NCBI GenBank assembly: GCA_951800155.1
Contig: CATOJL010000013.1
Coordinates: 1 to 17,908, forward strand
Source of the DNA: an uncultured Bacilli bacterium
GTDB taxonomy: Bacteria > Bacillota_I > Bacilli_A > RF39 > UBA660
Direction of reading: 5' to 3'
Length of the DNA: 17,908 bases
Positions 1 to 6,440 of this stretch are shown here, piece after piece. The notes beneath the pieces are model-generated. The model was given only the letters and a program-made list of their open reading frames with translations, was not told where the DNA came from and made no database searches. The first letter of the stretch is position 1; each line of letters begins with the position of its first letter. The translations under genes were made by a program, and so were the position numbers.

Positions 1-62
1 GACGAGTACTTTAACTCCAATTACTATACGTTAACCAATCCTACTACAATCATAATAAAAAG

Positions 63-107
63 AAGTGTAATTTTCAATCTAACTAACTAGATCTACTTCT
101 TACACTT
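63..107. repeat. 8-bp inverted repeat upstream of the rhuM remnant
   Basis: The arms aagtgtaa (63-70) and ttacactt (100-107) are perfect complements separated by 29 bases. The repeat sits just where the reading frame of the truncated RhuM protein begins, so it may mark a junction of a decayed element, or it may be chance in AT-rich DNA. Confidence 0.3.
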
Positions 108-865
108 TTATAGTACCAAATTATTATAATTTAGATGTCATAATCAGTGTAGGTTATCGTGTTAAATCGAAAAATGGTGTAGCATTCAGAAGATGGGCTA
201 ATAAAGTTTTAAAAGATTACATGATTAAAGGTTACGCTGTTAATCAAAAAAGACTGGAATACTTAGAAAAAACAGTGAAACTAATTGATATTGCTAGCCG
301 AATTGATGAAGAATTAAAAGGAAATGAAGCACAAGAAATAATAAAAGTGATCAATAACTACTCTACTGCCTTAGATTTATTAGATGATTATGACTATAAA
401 AGAATTACAAAACCAAAAGGAATTAAAAATAACAAAGTAATTACTTATGAAGAGTGTAAATCTATAATTAATCAATTAAAATTTAGTAATAATAGTGACT
501 TATTTGCGCTTGAAAGAAATGATGGACTAAAAGCTATTTTAGGGGCTGTTTATCAATCTTTTTCTGGAGATGACTTATACCCTACCATTGAAGAAAAATC
601 AGCTAATTTGCTATATATGGTAATCAAAAACCATGTATTCATAGATGGTAATAAACGTATTGCTGCTACTTTATTTATCTATTTCTTAAATTTCTATAAT
701 ATTTTATACAAAAATGGAAAACAAGTAATTGATAATAACACCCTTGTAGCACTAACGCTTATGATAGCTGAATCTAATCCAAAAGAAAAAGAAATCATTA
801 TTGATTTAATTATGAATTTCCTAGTACCAATTTCTATAAATAGAAAAGATTTAGTAACAGTTTAA
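83..865 (+). pseudogene. RhuM/Fic-DOC family protein, N-terminally truncated
   Basis: The frame is open from 83, after a stop at 80-82, to 865. The first recognisable residues (YYNLDVIISVGYR, from about 122) are the conserved middle of RhuM-family proteins. The usual N-terminal 60-70 residues are missing and no start codon precedes this block; the first ATG (221) lies inside the domain, so this is most likely a remnant. The C-terminal half carries a Fic/Doc domain whose motif HVFIDGNKR keeps the catalytic His, Phe, Asp, Gly, Asn and Arg (family form HxFx[D/E]GNxR). Fic proteins transfer AMP or phosphate to target proteins; RhuM relatives are common in genomic islands. A shorter translated product from 221 with an intact Fic domain cannot be excluded. 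The 3' side leads into an integrase remnant, consistent with a decayed island. Confidence 0.75.
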
Positions 866-870
866 TTTTG

Positions 871-910
871 ATTAAAATCTGCTAGTACAGGGATTTTAAT
901 ATAGATTTTT
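871..910 (+). terminator. possible terminator after the rhuM remnant
   Basis: The perfect 9-bp arms attaaaatc (871-879) and gattttaat (892-900) enclose 12 bases and are followed, after a few bases, by a run of T. It lies just after the stop at 865. The stem is all AT except one pair, so it would be weak. Confidence 0.4.
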
Positions 911-917
911 TTAATAG

Positions 918-1091
918 TTTAGAACGATAAGCAAACTTAATATTTTAAAACCAATAAACAAATATGATATCATTGGAACATATATTTGTTCCCAAGACAT
1001 TATGAATAAACTTGATAAAAATATCATTAAAACATATACTGCTATTGATTACGCAAAATTTGAGGAATTCGAAAAAAGTAACTTGACATAA
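918..1091 (+). other. short coding-like remnant between rhuM and integrase
   Basis: The frame is open from 918 to the stop at 1089-1091 and reads KPINKYDIIGTYI in its middle, with a Lys/Asp/Glu-rich composition that looks protein-like. There is no clear start or ribosome binding site except an internal ATG at 1002. I do not recognise the family. It is best read as debris of a gene from the decayed element. Confidence 0.3.
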
Positions 1092-1099
1092 AAATTTAA

Positions 1100-1585
1100 C
1101 AAGAAGAACAAAAAAATGTATTTTGGGAAAACATTAATGTGAAATATATGGATACTATTTTGATTATGATTTATACAGGACTACGTCCAAATGAACTTTT
1201 AGGAATAGAAAAAATGTACATTTGAACGATAAGTGCATGACTGGCGGTCTTAAAACAGATGCAAGAATTGATAGAATTATGTCACTGCATGATAGAAAAA
1301 TATATGTCTGAAGATGGAAAATGGCTTATCAATCATGTTAATGGCAAAAAAATGCCATATAGGTATTATTTAGATTTTGTTTGGAACAAAATTATGAGTC
1401 AATTCAATTTAGAAAATAAACCTGGTGACTGTAGACATACCTTTGCGACAGAATTAGATAATGTCAAAGCTAATAAATTATGTATTAAAATTATTATGGG
1501 CCATTCTATAAAAGATATTACCGATGGAGTTTATACACATAAAACCATTGAACAATTATTAGAAACAGTTAATCTGTTAAAATAA
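1100..1585 (+). pseudogene. tyrosine recombinase/integrase, C-terminal half, frame-broken
   Basis: Three reading-frame segments together give the catalytic domain of a tyrosine recombinase. Segment 1 (1100 to about 1221) reads IYTGLRPNELLGI, with the first catalytic Arg, then hits a TGA. Segment 2 (about 1214-1311) reads VHLNDKCMTGGLKTDA, with the beta-hairpin Lys, and ends in TGA. Segment 3 (ATG 1259, real homology from about 1304) reads GDCRHTFAT, IIMGHS and GVYTHKT, supplying the second Arg, the His/Trp-position His and the nucleophile Tyr. The usual His of the HxxR box appears to be Gly. At least two frame breaks separate the segments and the N-terminal arm- and core-binding domains are absent, so the gene is inactive. 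It ends about 130 bases from the 3' end of tRNA-Lys, a typical integrase setting. Confidence 0.8.
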
Positions 1586-1675
1586 TTGTCTTTTTTATTA
1601 TAATTTTTTGTTACCTATAGAAAATAAAATACACGTTTTTAGCTAAATGATTACAATAATGTTTTATGATATAAA

Positions 1676-1709
1676 AATAAAAGAAAGCCTTATATATAGG
1701 ACTTTCTTT
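1676..1709 (-). terminator. terminator of the tRNA operon
   Basis: On the minus strand an AAAGAAAG...CTTTCTTT stem with an inner CC/GG pair closes an AT-rich loop and is followed by TTTTATTTTTAT. It begins about 10 bases after the encoded CCA of tRNA-Lys. Confidence 0.8.
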
Positions 1710-1718
1710 AATATTCGA

Positions 1719-1794
1719 TGGTGACTCGTATGCGACTTGAACGCATGACCCTTTGATTAAAAGTCAAATGCTCTACCGACTGAGCTAACGAGTC
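1719..1794 (-). tRNA. tRNA-Lys (anticodon TTT)
   Basis: The acceptor stem GACTCGT/ACGAGTC, discriminator A and encoded CCA are all present. The anticodon arm TTGACTTTTAATCAA exposes TTT, and the T-arm GTTCAAGTC is standard. It is the last gene of the five-tRNA operon. Confidence 0.97.
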
Positions 1795-1807
1795 ATAACT
1801 TAAAAAA

Positions 1808-1883
1808 TGGCTGCCTCGGCTAGATTCGAACTAGCGAAATGCCACAGTCAAAGTGTGGTGCCTTACCACTTGGCTACGAGGCA
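1808..1883 (-). tRNA. tRNA-Gln (anticodon TTG)
   Basis: The acceptor stem TGCCTCG/CGAGGCA has discriminator G and an encoded CCA. The anticodon loop CTTTGAC lies between CCACA and TGTGG, giving anticodon TTG. The 5' U-A end pair is typical of glutamine tRNA. Confidence 0.96.
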
Positions 1884-1890
1884 ATCAAAG

Positions 1891-1974
1891 TGGTGGAGGG
1901 AGATGGATTTGAACCATCGAACCCGAAGGAACAGATTTACAGTCTGCCGCGTTTGGCCACTTCGCTACCCCTCC
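1891..1974 (-). tRNA. tRNA-Tyr (anticodon GTA)
   Basis: At 84 nt it has the long variable arm of bacterial tyrosine tRNA. The acceptor stem is GGAGGGG/TCCCTCC with discriminator A and an encoded CCA. The anticodon loop CTGTAAA reads GTA. Confidence 0.97.
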
Positions 1975-1983
1975 AAATAAAAA

Positions 1984-2059
<76 letters not shown>

Positions 2060-2063
2060 ATAA

Positions 2064-2140
2064 TGGTGGGCGATATAGGACTCGAACCTATGACCCCCTG
2101 CTTGTAAGGCAGGTGCTCTAACCAACTGAGCTAATCGCCC
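2064..2140 (-). tRNA. tRNA-Val (anticodon TAC)
   Basis: The acceptor stem GGGCGAT/ATCGCCC, discriminator A and encoded CCA are present. The anticodon arm CTGCCTTACAAGCAG exposes TAC. It is the first tRNA after the operon promoter. Confidence 0.97.
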
Positions 2141-2157
2141 GTTCCCTGACATAATTA

Positions 2158-2186
2158 AATATATCAGTTTTTATCTTATTTGTCAA
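2158..2186 (-). promoter_or_regulatory. promoter of the tRNA operon
   Basis: On the minus strand a perfect -35 TTGACA (2181-2186) is separated by 17 bases from a -10 TATATT (2158-2163). Transcription would start about 10 bases before tRNA-Val. The -35 box lies within the last codons of the S1-domain gene and the -10 just beyond its stop. Confidence 0.88.
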
Positions 2187-2547
2187 CACTTTTTTTCTCA
2201 ATATTTTTTAAACTTTCTTGAATCCAAAATGGTAAACAATAAGATAAAGTTTTAAAACCTAAACTTGTTTCCTTTATTTTTCTTCTAACCGTTGTCTTTT
2301 TTTCTTTATATTGAATATTTTTAATACTTAATTTTAAATGCCCCATCTGATCATCTACATCTATAATTTTAGCGTTTATAATTTCCCCAATTTTCACATA
2401 ATCTGCAGGATCTTTCACAAAACTATCTGATATTTCTGAAATATGAATCAAACCACTGTAATAATCATCAAACTGAACAAAAACTCCATAGGGCTCAATT
2501 CCTGTGACTATACCTTTAAGTATCCTTCCTTTCATATATTTTTCCAC
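2176..2547 (-). CDS. S1-domain RNA-binding protein (YugI/CvfD-like)
   Basis: This 123-residue protein has a single S1 RNA-binding fold, about residues 5-75 (ILKGIVTGIEPYGVFVQF, GLIHISEIS, INAKIIDVD, LKLSIKNI), and a Lys-rich C-terminal tail. It matches small Firmicutes single-S1 proteins such as YugI and CvfD, which associate with ribosomes or RNA and modulate gene expression; the exact role here is inferred. The GTG start at 2547 is chosen because AGAGGTG lies 8 bases upstream. An ATG at 2535 is the alternative, and a longer frame to 2580 would run into the promoter. It is expressed alone, and its 3' end hosts the -35 box of the tRNA operon promoter. Confidence 0.85.
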   Translation of the reverse strand: MEKYMKGRILKGIVTGIEPYGVFVQFDDYYSGLIHISEISDSFVKDPADYVKIGEIINAKIIDVDDQMGHLKLSIKNIQYKEKKTTVRRKIKETSLGFKTLSYCLPFWIQESLKNIEKKSVDK

Positions 2548-2568
2548 AAACTCTACACCTCTACAAAT

Positions 2569-2577
2569 ATTATAACA
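2569..2577 (-). promoter_or_regulatory. extended -10 promoter of the S1-domain gene
   Basis: The minus strand reads TGTTATAAT (TGn plus a perfect -10). No good -35 is visible; the best candidate is TTTCAT at 17 bases. The ribosome binding site starts about 8 bases after the -10, giving a very short leader. Confidence 0.7.
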
Positions 2578-2580
2578 CAA

Positions 2581-2806
2581 TTTATTTAAAGATGAAATGA
2601 ATTAAGGAAGAATGCCACTGTATTCACTATATACTATATGCAAGTAAATAAAAATCATTCAGGATTTTTTATACAGAAGTTGTAATTCTTGATAGAATCC
2701 ATTTATTTGTAAGCATTTGTAAAATTTTTAAACTATCTTTCTCTGTTTTTCGACGATTCCCTTAGTTTTTCTAATTTACCCTTTTCAAATTTACTAACTT
2801 TCTATT
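2581..2806. other. intergenic stretch with coding-like debris
   Basis: No intact gene is present. Read on the minus strand directly after the SDR-fusion gene, about 2730-2803 gives a charged, protein-like run (KVSKFEKGKLEKLRESSKNRE), preceded and followed by in-frame stops. It may be the decayed remains of a small downstream gene. No clear terminator for the SDR-fusion gene was found. Confidence 0.3.
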
Positions 2807-4192
2807 TCATTTAATCACTTCTTTTAAAGGAATAGCTAGTTTCTCTAATTCTTCAAAGCATTTCTTTGCTTTACTAATTTCCTGCTTATTCATAGTGACA
2901 TACCCTCTAGAGGTTCCATCACTTGGCAAATCCACTAATAAAGCATAGTCATCAATTCCTATCCAACCTTGTTTTATGATTTTTATTAACTGTGGATATT
3001 TTTCTTTCAATTCATCTAAATCAACAAATTTTGTTACTATTTTACTACTTGCCAAATATCTTTGTATATATTTATTCTTTTTATAATATGAAATATTTTT
3101 CTTACTAAATACAAAGATTCGATCCATTTTGACACCACGATTTACTGCATCAAAATTACTTTGAATAAATTTTCTCTCCGCTGGATCTTCATTCCACTCA
3201 TTTTCCATCATTGTAGAAATAATCCACATATGAGAACCAGATGCAGTTTCTGCAAAAAACTTATCTAAAATACGATAGAATTTTCCTGAATCTAAGTCTT
3301 CTGTTTTTGACTGTTCATCAAAAGATAAATACCCTCCATCAGAAACTAAAGAACTTCCATTCATATATTTATGCCTTGTTAATAAAAGATAAATGTCATC
3401 AGCAATTTCTTCTGGAAATCCAAGACGTTTCATCGGAATTTGCTCTTTCGCTTTATGAAAAGAATCATCACTTTCCATCACGCCTCCTATCCAACCAGCT
3501 ACCAGAGAATTAATTCGTATACCATACATTTCTGTATAAATATTGGCGAATGTCTGCACCAAATTCACTTTGGCAGCCTGAGCGGAAGCATAGGCTGAAG
3601 CTCCAAAAGATCCACGGTAAGCCTCTATACTACTTACAATGACTATACTTGACTCAAAATTCATTCTTTTTACTAATTCTCGAACAAATATATTAGCCGC
3701 AAATACGTTCACTTTATAACTATTCTCAAATTTATCATAATCAAAAGTAAGTGCATCTTCCAATTCAAAATAAATCTCCATAAAGACAAATCCAAATAAA
3801 TCCATTTTAATAGAACGAACTGCTTCTAATAAAGACTCTCGATTAAAATAATCAATCGCAATCAATTGAATATTTTCATGAACTAATTCTTTATCTATCG
3901 CACTATTATTTTGATAAAAACCTATGATAAAGTATCCTTTTTCTAATAAAATCTTAGTAAGTTCTTTTCCTATTTCAGAATTGATACCAGCAATTACAAT
4001 CACTTTTTTCTCAATTTCTTGTTTTGAAAACTTCGTTCTTTTATCCATTGGTTTCCTCGTATCTTTTGGTATATTCCAACGCCTACCCTTCTTAAATGCT
4101 CCAGGTATTCTATTTGCAAGTAACAAATTTATAATTCTTCTTTCACTGATATTCCACAAAATAGAAGCTTCTTTCACAGTTAAAAATTCCAT
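2807..4192 (-). CDS. HTH/short-chain dehydrogenase-like fusion protein with extra C-terminal domain
   Basis: This 461-residue protein has three parts (numbering counts the GTG at 4201 as residue 1). Residues about 5-50 form an excisionase/MerR-type helix-turn-helix (FLTVKEASILWNISERRI ... GRRWNIP). Residues about 66-295 form a short-chain dehydrogenase/reductase Rossmann domain with the late NSLVAGWI and SDGGYL motifs. Residues about 300-464 are a domain I do not recognise. The SDR active site is damaged: Ser191 and Tyr204 are present with correct spacing, but the position of the catalytic Lys is Gln208, and the nucleotide loop AGINSEIG has Glu where the second Gly belongs. This suggests a ligand-sensing regulator, not an enzyme; that is inference. 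ATG 4192 is preferred over GTG 4201, because that GTG forms part of the ribosome binding site AGGTG. It is monocistronic and divergent from the NifU-like gene. Confidence 0.8.
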   Translation of the reverse strand: MEFLTVKEASILWNISERRIINLLLANRIPGAFKKGRRWNIPKDTRKPMDKRTKFSKQEIEKKVIVIAGINSEIGKELTKILLEKGYFIIGFYQNNSAIDKELVHENIQLIAIDYFNRESLLEAVRSIKMDLFGFVFMEIYFELEDALTFDYDKFENSYKVNVFAANIFVRELVKRMNFESSIVIVSSIEAYRGSFGASAYASAQAAKVNLVQTFANIYTEMYGIRINSLVAGWIGGVMESDDSFHKAKEQIPMKRLGFPEEIADDIYLLLTRHKYMNGSSLVSDGGYLSFDEQSKTEDLDSGKFYRILDKFFAETASGSHMWIISTMMENEWNEDPAERKFIQSNFDAVNRGVKMDRIFVFSKKNISYYKKNKYIQRYLASSKIVTKFVDLDELKEKYPQLIKIIKQGWIGIDDYALLVDLPSDGTSRGYVTMNKQEISKAKKCFEELEKLAIPLKEVIK

Positions 4193-4211
4193 TTCTATCA
4201 CCTATTTATAT

Positions 4212-4238
4212 ATTATACCGAATTAAGAATAATGTCAA
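4212..4238 (-). promoter_or_regulatory. promoter of the HTH/SDR fusion gene
   Basis: On the minus strand a perfect TTGACA (4233-4238) and a perfect TATAAT (4212-4217) lie 15 bases apart. A shifted -10, TAATAT, would give the usual 17. The ribosome binding site follows within 8 bases. Confidence 0.65.
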
Positions 4239-4337
4239 TTAGTTATTTACTTACTATCCATTTTTTCCTTAAATCTAACAAATAAAAGAAATATATATTT
4301 CCCTTAAAAAAAACTTTCTTATTTCTAAGAATCATTG

Positions 4338-4343
4338 TATAAT
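4338..4343 (+). promoter_or_regulatory. -10 box of the NifU-like gene
   Basis: A perfect TATAAT lies 15 bases before the ATG at 4359. The -35 is weak (TTTCTT at 17 bases). The leader would be only about 8 bases. Confidence 0.55.
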
Positions 4344-4358
4344 AAAACTGGTGATAAC

Positions 4359-4604
4359 ATGGAGGAAACAGAAAAGAAAATTAAGGATATTATTGATACA
4401 CTTCGCCCTTATCTTATAAATGATGGAGGTGATATTGAATTTATCAAATATGAAAATAATATTGTCTACATCAAAATGATGGGGGCATGTGCTGATTGTA
4501 TGATGATGGATTTTACATTAAAAGATGGAATTGAATTTGCCATCAAAGAAGAAGTGAAAGAAGTCTTAGAAGTTAGAAACATAGAAGAAAAGGAAGAGTT
4601 TTAG
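4359..4604 (+). CDS. NifU-like iron-sulfur scaffold protein (YutI-like)
   Basis: This 81-residue protein corresponds to the NifU C-terminal domain. It has an N-terminal helix (IKDIIDTLRPYLINDGGDIEF), a beta sheet, and the Cys pair of GACADCMMMD, the CxxC that holds a labile Fe-S cluster for transfer to target enzymes. ATG 4359 is preferred: GGTGA lies 4 bases upstream, and it matches the usual family N-terminus. A TTG at 4335 is in frame but overlaps the -10 region. It is convergent with a YutH-like gene, as yutI lies beside yutH in Bacillus subtilis. Confidence 0.92.
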   Translation: MEETEKKIKDIIDTLRPYLINDGGDIEFIKYENNIVYIKMMGACADCMMMDFTLKDGIEFAIKEEVKEVLEVRNIEEKEEF

Positions 4605-4610
4605 AAAAGG

Positions 4611-4636
4611 AAACTGTAGATCTCTACAGTTTTTTT
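4611..4636. terminator. bidirectional terminator between NifU-like and YutH-like genes
   Basis: The 10-bp perfect arms aaactgtaga (4611-4620) and tctacagttt (4623-4632) have a 2-base gap and a T run on the + strand. The minus strand gives TTTCCTTTTCT after the stem. The YutH-like stop codon lies within the stem. Confidence 0.88.
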
Positions 4637-5526
4637 AACCATGAAATATAAGGAACTGTCATATAATTGGAAAGCTCCTTATAAATTTCTTTTAATAATT
4701 CATCATAATTTTTACTTTTCTCAATAATTTCTTTTAATGGCTCATCACTTTTTTGGTTATCCATAATTTCTTCATATGCATCAAAATAGAATGAAGGAAA
4801 TAACATTCGAATAAAGAATAGTATCCTATCATAATTGGATAACTGAGGATTTCGTAAATAAAACACAATTTCCTTTAAAATATCTCCTTTTCTCATATAA
4901 AGGGATTTAAAGTATTCTGCACTATCTCTCACTTTACTATCTTCAATTAAATTAAAAGGATCATATAAGTCATATAAGGTACTATTCCATTTAATACGCC
5001 TATGAGAAAGAGTTGTTTTCTCTTCGGCATCAAAATAGGCATTAAATAAGGAAATACCCACTTCAGCTAATCCAACATAATAAGCAAAGCTCTCTCGAAT
5101 AATGGGATACTTGACTCCAAATTGACTCATTTGGTATTCAAAATAGTCTATTTTCTCACTCCATAAATCTCCCCATTTTCTACTTTTAGAGGAAGAAAAA
5201 GAAGGAAGGTATAACAATTGTCTTTGAAATTCTTCTAAAATAGAAAAAGAAATTTCTTCTTTTTCATCTACATAATACTTTAATAAAACATACCTTTTCT
5301 GATCAAAATTAACAAAATATGCATTTGAAACTGTACTTATAATTTGATGTGTATAGATTCCCCGTTCCCAAAGTTCCATCATAAAATGATATATTTGATC
5401 AATAGGAAGATTGGAAACTTCCTGTAACCTATATTTTTCATTCTTAACCGTAAATGTATAATAAGAATTTGATTGGTGAATATCGATTGGCTCTAATTGA
5501 TAATAGTAATTGATTAGATTTCTCAT
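4624..5526 (-). CDS. YutH-like spore coat-associated protein (degenerate kinase fold)
   Basis: This 300-residue protein resembles the CotS/YutH group, spore-coat relatives of small-molecule phosphotransferases. The N-terminal part, with YYTFTVKNEKYRLQEV, is like the kinase N-lobe strands. The central LSHRRIKWNSTLYDL followed by YDPFNLIEDS sits where such proteins have the catalytic and metal-binding loops. The usual catalytic Asp/Asn pair is not recognisable, so it is probably a pseudokinase. The assignment rests on weak similarity plus context: it is convergent with a YutI/NifU-like gene, and the genome also has sspI. ATG 5526 is chosen for the ribosome binding site GGGGTGA 5 bases upstream; a longer frame to 5553 has no site. 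Confidence 0.55.
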   Translation of the reverse strand: MRNLINYYYQLEPIDIHQSNSYYTFTVKNEKYRLQEVSNLPIDQIYHFMMELWERGIYTHQIISTVSNAYFVNFDQKRYVLLKYYVDEKEEISFSILEEFQRQLLYLPSFSSSKSRKWGDLWSEKIDYFEYQMSQFGVKYPIIRESFAYYVGLAEVGISLFNAYFDAEEKTTLSHRRIKWNSTLYDLYDPFNLIEDSKVRDSAEYFKSLYMRKGDILKEIVFYLRNPQLSNYDRILFFIRMLFPSFYFDAYEEIMDNQKSDEPLKEIIEKSKNYDELLKEIYKELSNYMTVPYISWLKKL

Positions 5527-5560
5527 ATATTCACCCCACTTTATCTTATGCACATCAACG

Positions 5561-5588
5561 AAAAAAAAGTAACACTTTGGTTACTTTT
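5561..5588 (-). terminator. terminator after the DUF1292-like gene
   Basis: The minus strand forms AAAAGTAAC / GTTACTTTT (9 bp, 6-base loop) followed by four more T. It separates the DUF1292-like gene from the YutH-like gene, so the latter needs its own promoter, which I could not identify with confidence. Confidence 0.88.
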
Positions 5589-5604
5589 CTATCAACTATC
5601 TCTT

Positions 5605-6294
5605 TTAAATATCACTACTCATTGCTTTAATTGATTCCAATTTTTCGCGATATTCTACTAATTTCTTGCGCAAAATATTGTTCTCTTCTTTTAGTTTAAA
5701 TGTAATCACTTTATACTCTTCTAACTCCTTTTGAAGCAATGCACTTTTATCTCGGTATTCACTACTTACAGAAGTTACGCGAGCTGGCTTTACTCTTGGT
5801 TCTTCCTTTCTAAAATGAGTAAAATCTTCCGTATAATTTTTCTTTATGCTACTTCCTAGACTATCAATAAACGAATCTCTACTTTTTTCTTCTCGAATTG
5901 GATCTTCGATAATTTCTTCCCGAATTTCAACGCGAGGTTCTTCATAAATAATTTCTTCGACTACTGATTTTTTTAATTTAAAAACACGCGTATCCGTTTC
6001 CATAATTTCATTTAAAGAAGACATATTTAGATCTCTAAATGAAGTAGTTCTTCCGCTTTTTATTTCCTTAACTACTTTTTGAATGATATCTTTGATATTA
6101 TGTGACCAATCATCTTCAGAAATGAATTGTTCTTCGCCATTTCTTATTTTTTTTAAATATAGCTTAACATATTCATCTTTATCTATCTCTCCTAATGTAT
6201 AGATAAAGTAATTAGCATCTTCATAATTAAAGTAGCGAATTTTAAAAGCTTCTGTTTCATGACCACGGTTATCCATAACATAAACTTTTTCCAT
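5605..6294 (-). CDS. DUF1292-like domain protein with coiled-coil tail
   Basis: The N-terminal 80 or so of 229 residues form a beta-rich domain resembling DUF1292/YrzB (short strands, IYTLGEIDKDEYVKLYLKK, then an acidic turn and a helix). Residues about 110-180 are a low-complexity Glu/Arg/Ile-rich linker (VEEIIYEEPRVEIREEI), probably disordered. Residues about 181-223 form a predicted coiled coil with heptad Leu/Ile. The function is unknown; such a layout suggests a scaffold or binding protein. It has its own promoter and terminator, with AGAGGG 8 bases before the ATG. DUF1292 assignment is tentative. Confidence 0.75.
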   Translation of the reverse strand: MEKVYVMDNRGHETEAFKIRYFNYEDANYFIYTLGEIDKDEYVKLYLKKIRNGEEQFISEDDWSHNIKDIIQKVVKEIKSGRTTSFRDLNMSSLNEIMETDTRVFKLKKSVVEEIIYEEPRVEIREEIIEDPIREEKSRDSFIDSLGSSIKKNYTEDFTHFRKEEPRVKPARVTSVSSEYRDKSALLQKELEEYKVITFKLKEENNILRKKLVEYREKLESIKAMSSDI

Positions 6295-6322
6295 GCTATC
6301 TACCCTCTTTTATTCTGTTACT

Positions 6323-6351
6323 ATTATAGCACGCAATATCCCACTTCACAA
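6323..6351 (-). promoter_or_regulatory. promoter of the DUF1292-like gene
   Basis: The minus strand has -35 TTGTGA (6346-6351), a 17-base spacer and a perfect -10 TATAAT (6323-6328). Confidence 0.75.
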
Positions 6352-6374
6352 GCTTTTTTTCGCAAATCTAAGTG

Positions 6375-6412
6375 TAAAAAAGAAAAAAGCAAGCTATTTG
6401 TACTCATAGCTC
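6375..6412 (-). terminator. terminator of the prepilin gene
   Basis: The minus strand forms GAGCTAT / ATAGCTT with an 8-base loop, followed by a G/C base pair and TTTTTTCTTTTTT. It lies about 30 bases after the prepilin stop. Confidence 0.7.
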
Positions 6413-6440
6413 ATCATTTTAAATCATATATGTACCTGTT

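Noticed and set aside
2730..2806. Possible small gene after the HTH/SDR fusion
   Set aside because: The protein-like run is broken by in-frame stops on both sides; kept only as possible debris.
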